Below the pieces are notes generated by a model. The model saw only the letters and a list, made by a program, of their open reading frames with translations. It did not search any database and was not told the origin of the DNA. Source: Prolixibacteraceae bacterium (GTDB taxonomy: Bacteria > Bacteroidota > Bacteroidia > Bacteroidales > Prolixibacteraceae). From it: a DNA stretch of 64,000 nt. This document shows, one piece after another, positions 35,703-43,324 of the stretch (the first letter of the stretch is position 1; every line of letters begins with the position of its first letter). Location of the stretch: assembly GCA_019720755.1 (NCBI GenBank), contig CP081303.1, positions 3,455,501-3,519,500 of the forward strand. The letters run 5' to 3'. Both the position numbers and the translations under genes were made by a program.

Positions 35703-37325
35703 CTAAATAATATTACAATCTTTAAGATATGAGTGATATAACTCAATTTCATCTGTATAATTTTCCAAAACCCAGTTCCAATATATATCTTTCCCTTCTA
35801 AAAAATCATTCCATGTTTGCTGCAACAATACATCTGGTACTAAACATTCTATGTTACATTGTGAAATATTCGGTCTTTTGAATATTTTGTGACTTACAAA
35901 CCCTTTGATCTTAGTGTTTGGCAACTCGAATGAAAGAAGATCTCCACAACTGCATGGCTTATAGGAACTTTTGTCTCCTATAACGATTCCTATGTTATTA
36001 TCCATTGCTGTTGTAATTAGCATTCCTGCACTACTATAAGTATTTGAGTTTTGAATAAAAACTACTTTTCCTTTGAAAATCAAAGCTTCATTACTATTAA
36101 TAGGAAAATTATTATCAGACTTATTCTCTGAAATTGACTTAGACAAGCTAGGTAATGTGTAGCCACTATGTAATTCTCCCATTTTAAAGCTTTTTTGAGC
36201 TTTTACAAATTCATCCTCGTATGTTGAAGCTAATGTAGGATAATTTTGCTTCCATAACTCCGAGAAACGGATATAAGAACTTATATTCTTGATTTCATCT
36301 GCAGGCATTAACCAAGATAGTAATTGATTACACAAATTACTATTCCCCCCTTTATTGTCTCTAACATCAATTACTAATGTTTCAATACCGTTTACCCTTA
36401 TTGAATCAAACATTCCTGACAGAAACTTATCAAATCTTGGGAAACGAGATGTTTTTGCTTGCAAGTCTCTCTCGGGAATATTTGGGTATCTTGAAAGATA
36501 TTGCTGACGCAATGAATTTTGATCAAAACAGGCATTAAATTGAAAATAACAAATTCCTTTTTCTGGAACTAAGGTGTAATGAAAGGGTACCTTATAATTC
36601 TTTCGAATAGTTTTATTATTGTTTTGAATTTGTTGTGAAACAATGTTTAATTTATTTTTAGCTACTGGCTTTATAAAAGTATTGGTTCCATCTTTAAATG
36701 TAAGTTGTAATGATGAATCTGCCCTACAATATGGAGTATGTTGCCACATTGAATGTAATTGCATAAAACTCCCTACCTTACTTTTGAAATAGATATCATT
36801 ATCACTACTAATAAGTTGCTTAAAGGAACTGAAAATTTCATCAATATTATAACCATTTATCTTCGAAACCTGTTTCCCTAGAAATGATTTATACTCTTTA
36901 TTTATACTAGCTATATGTAAATCATTATCATCTATAAAATAAACAATTGGATAAATAGCATTAGAGTTAAACTCAGGTTTTAAGGTTGTATGTCCGTCAT
37001 TTAACAGCGTCATGACTCCCTGCATATAGCTCCATAATTCTTCTTTGGAATCACACTCTTCAGCCCATTCATAGCCACTTTTTTTTAAGCTGTCAATGTT
37101 AAATGGGTATGTGTTCTTATCAGCAAATGCAGGATGGCTATCTTTAAGTAAGCTTATCAAAAGAAGATAATCTTTTTGATATATATTTCCTTTAATATAA
37201 GCCTCTGATTTTTGACCCTCAAGGTTTACATATTTTTTGTTGTTGTGTCCATTTCGTTTTTGCAAGCCGAATGTGCTTATTCCTGATATCAAAAGAATTA
37301 GCAAAAATATTGATTGTTTCTTCAA
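35703..37325 (-). CDS. S41 family peptidase of the RiPP locus
   Basis: 540 residues with a signal peptide (MKKQSIFLLILLISGISTFG), so located outside the cytoplasm. The S41 core shows VIDVRDNKGGNSNLC and NSNTYSSAGML, with the catalytic serine at about 431-432 followed by the oxyanion region IGIVIGDKS. It lies between the radical SAM gene and the C39 exporter, 49 bases from the latter. The role in the locus is unknown; immunity by cleaving the product, or further trimming of the peptide, are both possible. A truncated copy of its end is found at 27074-27384. Confidence 0.85.
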   Translation of the reverse strand: MKKQSIFLLILLISGISTFGLQKRNGHNNKKYVNLEGQKSEAYIKGNIYQKDYLLLISLLKDSHPAFADKNTYPFNIDSLKKSGYEWAEECDSKEELWSYMQGVMTLLNDGHTTLKPEFNSNAIYPIVYFIDDNDLHIASINKEYKSFLGKQVSKINGYNIDEIFSSFKQLISSDNDIYFKSKVGSFMQLHSMWQHTPYCRADSSLQLTFKDGTNTFIKPVAKNKLNIVSQQIQNNNKTIRKNYKVPFHYTLVPEKGICYFQFNACFDQNSLRQQYLSRYPNIPERDLQAKTSRFPRFDKFLSGMFDSIRVNGIETLVIDVRDNKGGNSNLCNQLLSWLMPADEIKNISSYIRFSELWKQNYPTLASTYEDEFVKAQKSFKMGELHSGYTLPSLSKSISENKSDNNFPINSNEALIFKGKVVFIQNSNTYSSAGMLITTAMDNNIGIVIGDKSSYKPCSCGDLLSFELPNTKIKGFVSHKIFKRPNISQCNIECLVPDVLLQQTWNDFLEGKDIYWNWVLENYTDEIELYHSYLKDCNII

Positions 37326-37628
37326 AGTTTCTTAGATTTTAGTTTATAATTAGATTAGTTATATTTGAAAGTATCCATAACACTACATAAGCAACATAAC
37401 ATTGCATTTACATATTACGATCGTAGCCTGATATGACTAATTGTATTTGTGTAAATAATCATCTATAACCATTAATTTATTATGAATAGGAAAGCTTCAT
37501 CAATATATTTTCAGCGATTGATTAATCCTCTAATTTTTTAAAAATACCAATTAGAAAAGAATTTCTTCATAATTAAGTATGCAAAAATAAATGCATACTT
37601 AATTAATTCTCAACATTAGATTAAATAG
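37326..37628. other. Intergenic stretch upstream of the S41 peptidase gene
   Basis: AT-rich, without a credible gene. It holds a 13-bp hairpin: AATTAAGTATGCA (37571-37583) pairs with TGCATACTTAATT (37592-37604) around AAAATAAA-type loop bases. It lies just after the possible decayed precursor and may be its terminator or a processing site. Confidence 0.45.
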
Positions 37629-37817
37629 TTATAAATGTGCGTAACCATAATTTTTTGAACAATCAAACAAACACAATGCAATCAGGCTATTTGCATAATA
37701 ATATACCTTACAGTTAGTTGTGCAAACTTAAACATCGCAACCATTATAACCTCCAATTAAAAGGCCAAGTTCTATATTTGAGTGTTGAACTTATTTAGCT
37801 AATTTTAGATGTTTTTA
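37629..37817 (-). pseudogene. Possible decayed second GG-leader precursor
   Basis: In one minus-strand frame one reads KHLKLAK, a stop, VQHSNIELGLLIGGYNGCDV, a stop, then VCTTNCKVYYYANSLIALCLFDC and a final SKNYGYAHL. The first part resembles a Bacteroidales double-glycine leader ending in LIGG, and the part after it has four cysteines. TAA codons interrupt it near the start, between KLAK and VQHS, and after GCDV. It sits between the radical SAM and S41 genes, where a precursor could be expected. The evidence is a pattern only and could be chance. Confidence 0.3.
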
Positions 37818-37857
37818 CAAACTTAATCTATAATTTTTTATATTTATTATTGTAATT

Positions 37858-39189
37858 TTATTTATTCCTGTCCAGAAGCTCAGCAATTTTTCTTTTTGAT
37901 ACATAATGTATGTCAATAAAATCTTCTAACATTGACTTTGCTGGTATACAAAAGTCTTGATTCCTTTGCTTCTCATCCATGCACCCTCCATAACAAGAAG
38001 GAAATAGAATACATGACTTACATTTACTATCCAATAGTACATCTCCATTAATCGCAAGGTCTGATAACAATGAATAGTTAGTAATTGTTTGTGTACCAAA
38101 TATAGAACCTACTTTTTTCTCAGGCACACCAAGGTGATGCCAACATTTATACAACTCTCCTTCGGGTCCAACGACAAACGAATTCATTTGTTGCACCATG
38201 CAACCTTTAGATGCTCTATGAGGATAAATATCTTTCGTATATATTCCATGCTCATCAAATAATTTCTTTAAAAAGTTTCCTTTTTGAGTGCCATCTTCAA
38301 AACAACTACCAGCCTGACAACCATTTCCATAATCGCGAACAAATGCAGGATAAAGGCTCACTTTATTTCCAAATTTTTCTCGAAGAGTATGAAATAGTGG
38401 TACGTATTGATCCGAATTATTCGTACTGATATTCATTCGTATAGATATGTTTAGCTTATCATGTTTAGCTATAAAAGCATCAATATTAGACATGATTTTA
38501 TCAAAGGATCCTTTGCCATTTTTTAACTTTCGTGTGTTATTGTGTGTTTCAGCTGTACCATCCAAAGTAATTTGAAATCCAGTAATTTTTAAATCTTCTA
38601 AATGATCTATGAGTTTATCCAATAAAAAGCCATTAGTTACCATGAAAGCGGTATAGTTTTTTACTCTTTTTTGTAATTCAGCGGACAAATATTTAATGGT
38701 TTTTATATCTAATGTTGGTTCACCCCCATACCATATCACACCAATTGAATCAATATTATTATATTTATTATCAACAAATTCTAAAATACCATCTCGAACT
38801 TGTTGAGACATGCTTTTGTTAGCTCTATCCTCTTCATAGCAATAGGGGCAACTAAAATTACACGCACGGGTAGGTGCAATAGTCAGAGATAATAATTTGG
38901 AATTAAATCGCTTATTAAATGTCGTTAACATTAATTTGTTAACTTCATTAGCGTTAGACTCAACCAAAAAACGACCATCAATTAAGAATTTAAACTGATC
39001 ATCATTAGGGTTAATACAATTAGGATCTTCCTTTATAGTTAAGATTGTATTATAGTCATCTTGATTTAACTCCACAAGCATATTTGATAGTGAACTATAT
39101 AGCAAATATGCTTTTGCCTTCTTTGAATAATACAAATAATTGTAAGTACTCCACTCCATAGAAAAAAGATTAAACCTATTACACTTCAT
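37858..39189 (-). CDS. Radical SAM/SPASM peptide maturase
   Basis: 443 residues. The radical SAM cluster motif CxxxCxxC is at Cys110, Cys114 and Cys117 (CNFSCPYC), with the GGEP motif at 155-158 as WYGGEPT. The C-terminal SPASM domain has cysteines at 330, 349, 390, 393, 399, 403 and 414, enough for auxiliary 4Fe-4S clusters. The N-terminal ~90 residues look like a peptide-recognition region. Such enzymes make thioether or C-C crosslinks in ribosomal peptides. The cysteine-repeat precursor starts 75 bases upstream on the same strand and is its obvious substrate; the type of crosslink is not known. Confidence 0.92.
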   Translation of the reverse strand: MKCNRFNLFSMEWSTYNYLYYSKKAKAYLLYSSLSNMLVELNQDDYNTILTIKEDPNCINPNDDQFKFLIDGRFLVESNANEVNKLMLTTFNKRFNSKLLSLTIAPTRACNFSCPYCYEEDRANKSMSQQVRDGILEFVDNKYNNIDSIGVIWYGGEPTLDIKTIKYLSAELQKRVKNYTAFMVTNGFLLDKLIDHLEDLKITGFQITLDGTAETHNNTRKLKNGKGSFDKIMSNIDAFIAKHDKLNISIRMNISTNNSDQYVPLFHTLREKFGNKVSLYPAFVRDYGNGCQAGSCFEDGTQKGNFLKKLFDEHGIYTKDIYPHRASKGCMVQQMNSFVVGPEGELYKCWHHLGVPEKKVGSIFGTQTITNYSLLSDLAINGDVLLDSKCKSCILFPSCYGGCMDEKQRNQDFCIPAKSMLEDFIDIHYVSKRKIAELLDRNK

Positions 39190-39263
39190 TTATAATAGGT
39201 TGTATTAAATAACAAAAAAAACGTTATTAGGTAGAAAAGTGCTACCCAATAACGTTTATATAT

Positions 39264-39506
39264 CTACTCTTGTATACGGTTTTGTTTAACGAAAAAATCT
39301 GCAGGCCAACATGCATCAACCGCGCAAACATCAACAGCACAAAGTTCAATTTGACAAGCATTAGCACCGCAAGCATTACCACCACAACCGGCAACACCGC
39401 AAGCATCTCCTCCGCATGCGTCTCCACCACATTCATTACCACCGCAAGCATTACCACCACATGCGTATCCACCACATCCTCCTCCAGTAAGTTGCGAGAG
39501 TTCCAT
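39264..39506 (-). CDS. RiPP precursor with Cx4 repeats; leader cut by ISAs1
   Basis: 80 residues from the first ATG left in the present sequence. MELSQLTGG looks like the end of a double-glycine leader. After it come 12 cysteines at residues 11, 16, 21 and so on up to 66, exactly five apart. The units run from CGGYA, CGGNA, CGGNE and CGGDA to CGVAG, CGANA, CQIEL and CAVDV, followed by a tail beginning WPADFF. The frame continues upstream without a stop to the ISAs1 end at 39555. Past the element the native leader goes on at 40863-40896, so the whole gene would code for 107 residues. The neighbours (radical SAM maturase, C39 exporter) fit a ribosomally made, crosslinked, exported peptide. At DNA level the repeat is a 15-base tandem array. 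Confidence 0.85.
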   Translation of the reverse strand: MELSQLTGGGCGGYACGGNACGGNECGGDACGGDACGVAGCGGNACGANACQIELCAVDVCAVDACWPADFFVKQNRIQE

Positions 39507-39544
39507 ATTAGTTAAAATTTCTTTAGATAAACCTTTTTCAATGA

Positions 39545-39554
39545 TCTTTGGAGA
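39545..39554. repeat. ISAs1 target duplication, left copy
   Basis: TCTTTGGAGA, identical to 40854-40863 on the other side of the element. Confidence 0.93.
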
Positions 39555-40853
39555 CAGGGAAATTGCATTTAAGTAATAAATAAATATTGTTATCTTTGCT
39601 ACGTTAGTTATGGCATATTCTGCCTTTTACATTCTGTATTATTATTCAAGGGAGATGTCCCTTTCTAAAAAAAACATGAGTGAAGCAATAGTAAATAATT
39701 ATGATAATAAGTTTGCTCTTTATTTCCTTCCATTAGAAGATCCTCGAAGAATACAAAAAGGCAATTTTATGTACCCACTTATAGAAGTTCTATTTCTTTC
39801 ATTGTCAGCTATATTAAGTGGTTTTAAAACCAATGAAGATATTGCACAATTTGGAGAGCTTAAAATCGATTGGCTCAGAAAATTTTATCCGTACGCATCA
39901 GGGATTCCATCACACGATACCATTGGTCGAGTATTTAGACATTTAGATTCTTCTCTCTTTAACGAGTGTTTTATCAAGTGGTCTTCAAGCTTAACAAAGC
40001 TTACATCTAATCAAGTAATAGGTATTGATGGAAAGACCATTAAGGGATCTGCTAATACAAAGAAGAATGCAATTCATGTTGTCTCTGCCTTTGCCTCAGA
40101 TAATGGTTTATGTTTAGGACAGGTTACCACCAATAAAAAGAGTAATGAAATAACAGCCATTCCAGAATTGTTAGATCTTATTACTATCAAAGGCATGGTT
40201 GTTACAACAGATGCAATGGGCTGTCAAACTGAAATTGCAAATAAAATACTAGAAAAAGAAGGTGACTATATTCTACAAGTAAAAGGCAATCAGAAGAAAA
40301 CTAAAGAGGAGCTTGATATTCAGTTTAATACAGATATTGTTTGTGATTCTAATATAACAGAAGACTTTGGTCATGGAAGAATTGAAACTCGTATTTGTGA
40401 TGTAATAAATGACTTTGAAGATGCTCCAGTGTTGACCAAATGGAGAGGTATCCATAGTTTAATTAGAATAACAACCCAGACATTAGAATCTTCAACAAAT
40501 AAAGAACGAAGTGATGTGAGGTATTACATATCCTCTTTAGATACAACAGCTGAGAGGTTTAATAAACTTATACGTTCACATTGGGCAATCGAAAATAATC
40601 TTCATTGGACACTCGATGTAAGCTTCAATGAAGATAAACAACAGCGAAAAAAAGATCATGCAGCTGAAAATATGAATATGCTTTGTAAAATGGCTCTTAA
40701 CATCTTAAAGTTGGATACGGAGAACAAAAAAACATTGAAATGGAAGAAAAATAGAGCCATATATGTCGATGAATATAGAGAAAAGCTTATCGCTCGTTCA
40801 CAGACTTGTTAATTCTATCTAATATCCAACATGTTATAAATGCAATTTCCCTG
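39555..40853 (+). mobile_element. ISAs1 family insertion sequence in the RiPP precursor gene
   Basis: 1299 bases with perfect 17-bp terminal repeats, CAGGGAAATTGCATTTA at 39555-39571 and its complement at 40837-40853. It is flanked by a 10-bp target duplication (39545-39554 and 40854-40863). The transposase frame is intact. The perfect ends and duplication point to a recent insertion. Confidence 0.95.
39610..40812 (+). CDS. ISAs1 family transposase
   Basis: 400 residues from the first ATG; the natural start may be the ATG at 39655 or 39676, where the conserved part begins (KFALYFLPLEDPRRIQKGNF). The DDE domain shows GIPSHDTIGRVF, VIGIDGKTIKGS, GMVVTTDAMGCQ and the closing HWAIENNLHWTLDVSFNEDKQQR typical of ISAs1 (H-repeat) transposases. 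It runs against the interrupted precursor. No defect is visible, so the element may still move. Confidence 0.93.
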   Translation: MAYSAFYILYYYSREMSLSKKNMSEAIVNNYDNKFALYFLPLEDPRRIQKGNFMYPLIEVLFLSLSAILSGFKTNEDIAQFGELKIDWLRKFYPYASGIPSHDTIGRVFRHLDSSLFNECFIKWSSSLTKLTSNQVIGIDGKTIKGSANTKKNAIHVVSAFASDNGLCLGQVTTNKKSNEITAIPELLDLITIKGMVVTTDAMGCQTEIANKILEKEGDYILQVKGNQKKTKEELDIQFNTDIVCDSNITEDFGHGRIETRICDVINDFEDAPVLTKWRGIHSLIRITTQTLESSTNKERSDVRYYISSLDTTAERFNKLIRSHWAIENNLHWTLDVSFNEDKQQRKKDHAAENMNMLCKMALNILKLDTENKKTLKWKKNRAIYVDEYREKLIARSQTC

Positions 40854-40863
40854 TCTTTGGAGA
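40854..40863. repeat. ISAs1 target duplication, right copy
   Basis: TCTTTGGAGA, the partner of 39545-39554. Confidence 0.93.
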
Positions 40864-40896
40864 CCTTAACTTAAGTTTTTTTTTAGTTTTCTTCAC
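40861..40896 (-). pseudogene. Detached 5' end of the RiPP precursor gene
   Basis: When the element and one target copy are removed, the minus-strand frame runs from GTG at 40896 through KKTKKKLKLRSPKIIEKG into LSKEILTNMELSQLTGG without a stop. The lysine-rich start followed by LSKE and ending in GG is the usual Bacteroidales double-glycine leader. An in-frame TAA three codons upstream limits the start, leaving GTG as the only good candidate. The insertion is at the serine of codon 12. Confidence 0.75.
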
Positions 40897-41414
40897 GTTC
40901 TTTTAATTAAATTATAATTTGTTTTCTTTTTGTTGATTTATGACTTGAATGCAAGCACTAACTAACTGCCTTATAATTAGACTAAGTGGATTTAAATTAT
41001 TCTGTAGAACAAGTAATTAGAAGTCAAGACTTTTTTTGGTTCTTTTATATGATAGTCTTGTATTTGATGACACTCCTAAAACTACAAATACAATGTTCTG
41101 ACAATTATTTTTAAACTATCGCAAAAGCGATCGCCTAACATTTACCATAACATCTTTTTATATTGCAATAATTCAACATTTGACACAATCAACATTTTAT
41201 TCTCTTAACTATAGTTAAATATATAAGCCTATTAAACAAATATAAACATAAAAAAATAAATTTAATCATAAATAAACAAATATAAACATAAAAACAATTA
41301 CACTATACATAGTGTGGTTTCGTGATATTTAATTAATTTTAATTATTTGAGTATTTTTAACAACTGAATTTTACAAGAGCTTTTTGTGAATGTATTTCAG
41401 ACAAATAAACAACT
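40864..41414. other. Upstream region of the RiPP locus
   Basis: About 550 AT-rich bases that should hold the original promoter of the precursor (leftward) and that of the 127-residue gene (rightward). A direct repeat containing AAACAAATATAAACATAAAA is at 41233-41254 and again at 41273-41294, 40 bases apart. No clear TAnnTTTG element was found. Confidence 0.45.
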
Positions 41415-41798
41415 ATGCAAGAAATTATTTTAGAAGAACCAAGTGCAAATTTTTATGGATTTGAAAAAATAGACTTAAAAGGGAAAACCAAGTACAATCC
41501 ATTAGCTATAAGAAGTAACGGCAATGTAAAACTTTCAATTGAGCAAATTAGTTTTACACAATGGTTAACAAATGAAGAATTAAATATAGAGCTTTCCAGT
41601 ATAACAAAAGTTGAGGTGAAATCATTTCATAATATGAAAATAAAATGGCCTCGTAAGGTTTTACGTATACACTTCCAAGATGGAAATGAAATTAAAGTTA
41701 TGGGTATTTCTTTAGGAGGTAAATTAAGTTTCTCAAAAGGATGGGAGGATAAAGCATATTTATGGAAGGAAAAAATCGATTCAATTTTGAAGAAATAA
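41415..41798 (+). CDS. Unknown small soluble protein beside the RiPP locus
   Basis: 127 residues, no signal peptide or membrane segment. It is beta-rich (VKLSIEQISFTQW, KVEVKSFHNMKIKWPRKVLRIHFQDGNEIKVMGISL) and ends in a helix, a pattern like a PH or GRAM-like barrel, though I do not recognise a family. It is divergent from the precursor gene. A role in immunity or regulation is conceivable from position alone. Confidence 0.65.
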   Translation: MQEIILEEPSANFYGFEKIDLKGKTKYNPLAIRSNGNVKLSIEQISFTQWLTNEELNIELSSITKVEVKSFHNMKIKWPRKVLRIHFQDGNEIKVMGISLGGKLSFSKGWEDKAYLWKEKIDSILKK

Positions 41799-41931
41799 TT
41801 GATGTATAATTATGTGACTATTACCTTGTAATCTGTATATTTACATGTACTATTAATTCCCAAAAAGTAAAACAGTGACATTTTTTTAGATCCCGGAACT
41901 TTATGTGATTAACAATTTAAATAAAAGAATA

Positions 41932-42048
41932 ATGCAGCCTAAAAACGACCTTGAAAAAGAACTTATAAAGTGTAAGAAAAAAAACAAATATTTGTCGATC
42001 TATATCTGTGTAGTGATATTCATATATCTTTTCAATACATTTTTCTAA
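41932..42048 (+). CDS. Possible 38-residue membrane peptide
   Basis: Starts with a charged stretch (MQPKNDLEKELIKCKKKNKY) followed by a single hydrophobic segment IYICVVIFIYLF to the end. It lies 133 bases after the 127-residue gene on the same strand. Small one-helix proteins occur near peptide toxin loci, but the frame may be chance. Confidence 0.35.
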   Translation: MQPKNDLEKELIKCKKKNKYLSIYICVVIFIYLFNTFF

Positions 42049-42406
42049 ATTAGGAATCTTATAAGAGTTTGAAGTTATGTATAAATATTCTAAGTAAAGG
42101 AGTTGGTTTATAAATCTATAAAATCAATTTCTTTTCTTGTTTTTAGTTCGCTACCCCTGCTTCGACAAGCCCAGCAACCTTTCTGTCTAAGGGTGGTCCC
42201 TGAACTTGTCGAAGGCTGAGTAACCTATATCTAAACCAGACTACATATTTTTTTTCTGAAACATCTCACTGATCCTCCTAAAAGCATGCCTGATTCCGTT
42301 TCCCCACGATGCTATTTCTAGTACTAGATCAATTGGATTTTAACTGCTTACATCATCTTTGTCTATAAAATTTCAACGGCTTCAATCTTAACTGAATGCA
42401 GAAGTA
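42049..42406. other. Intergenic region with a palindromic repeat
   Basis: No gene seen. CTTCGACAAG at 42160-42169 is complemented by CTTGTCGAAG at 42205-42214. The TTCGACAAG/CTTGTCGAA motif is that of palindromic repeats scattered in many Bacteroidota genomes. The rest is unremarkable. Confidence 0.5.
42160..42214. repeat. REP-like palindrome
   Basis: Arms CTTCGACAAG and CTTGTCGAAG with about 35 bases between them; GC-richer than the surroundings. Confidence 0.55.
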
Positions 42407-43324
42407 TTATGGTAAGGTGTTAAGCCAGGCTTCTGCTTGCTTTGTCCAATTCGGAGCATTAGAGTTATCTAATCCCATTCCATATCCGTGTCCTCCTGTT
42501 GGGTATAAATGCATCGTCGATTTTACGTCGTTTTTTACCAATGCTTGATACATTCTAATGGAATTTTCAATGGGAACTGCTTTGTCGTCTGCAGAATGAA
42601 TGATAAAAGTTGGAGGGGTGTCTTGGGTAACATGCAACTCATTCGAAAATTGGTCGGTTAGTTTGTTGCTCGGTTTTGAGCCTAGTAAGTTTCTACGAGA
42701 TCCTTTATGTGTAATATCATCCTGCATACTTATAACAGGGTAGATTAACATCATAAAATTAGGACGAGCACTTAAATTATCGATCTCATCGGTTTTATTG
42801 TATATAGTAGTATCATAATGGGTTCCGAGTGTTGAGGCCAAATGTCCTCCCGCAGAAAAGCCTATCACACCCACTTGGTTCGCATTCACATGATAGTCGT
42901 TTGCGTGGTATCTTATCCAACGTATTGCCCTTTGTGCATCTTGCAAGGGAGCTTTGTGCGAAAAGATCACAGAAGCGGATTGGGGTAATCTATATTTTAA
43001 TACAAAAGCCGCAATACCTCTTGAGTTAAGCCACTTGGCTATGTCGGTTCCCTCCCAATCGTAAGCCAATCCACTATAGCCTCCTCCTGGCATAATTAAA
43101 ACGGCTTTACCGTTGGCATTTTTTTTAGACGGAATATAGACTTCTATACTTGGTGTCTGCACATTTCGGATAAATTTGATGTCCGTCTCCCTCAGTATCT
43201 CCTTTTCGTTTGATTCTTGATAGTTTGGTAATATCTCTGTTTTCCAAAGTGATATCTGTTTCTGCGCTACACCGTGAAGTGATAAGAAAAATGTCATTAA
43301 AAAAATCCATGTTGTTTGTTGCAT
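42407..43324 (-). CDS. Exported alpha/beta hydrolase (esterase-like)
   Basis: 305 residues from ATG 43324, which begins a good signal peptide (MQQTTWIFLMTFFLSLHGVAQ); a frame 11 codons longer exists but lacks a proper signal start. The alpha/beta hydrolase core shows PGGGYSGLAYDWEG (oxyanion region), the nucleophile in GFSAGGHLAS, then HSADDKAVP with the acid and GGHGYGMG with the histidine. Related Bacteroidota enzymes are xylan/carbohydrate acetyl esterases or feruloyl esterases. No sugar-degrading genes lie beside it. A fragment of a close copy is at 28892-29059. Confidence 0.85.
   Translation of the reverse strand: MQQTTWIFLMTFFLSLHGVAQKQISLWKTEILPNYQESNEKEILRETDIKFIRNVQTPSIEVYIPSKKNANGKAVLIMPGGGYSGLAYDWEGTDIAKWLNSRGIAAFVLKYRLPQSASVIFSHKAPLQDAQRAIRWIRYHANDYHVNANQVGVIGFSAGGHLASTLGTHYDTTIYNKTDEIDNLSARPNFMMLIYPVISMQDDITHKGSRRNLLGSKPSNKLTDQFSNELHVTQDTPPTFIIHSADDKAVPIENSIRMYQALVKNDVKSTMHLYPTGGHGYGMGLDNSNAPNWTKQAEAWLNTLP

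Noticed and set aside
39242-39475. 77-residue valine-rich frame on the minus strand overlapping the precursor
   Set aside because: It is the +1 frame of the 15-base repeat that codes for the cysteine units; it has no leader and no neighbour logic.
39300-39490. CRISPR-like array from the regular 15-base repeats
   Set aside because: Repeats are adjacent without spacers, period 15, and code for a peptide in frame; no cas genes are present.
39270-39515. 81-residue Ser/Thr-rich frame on the plus strand
   Set aside because: Antisense shadow of the Cx4 repeat; the repeat keeps all frames open.
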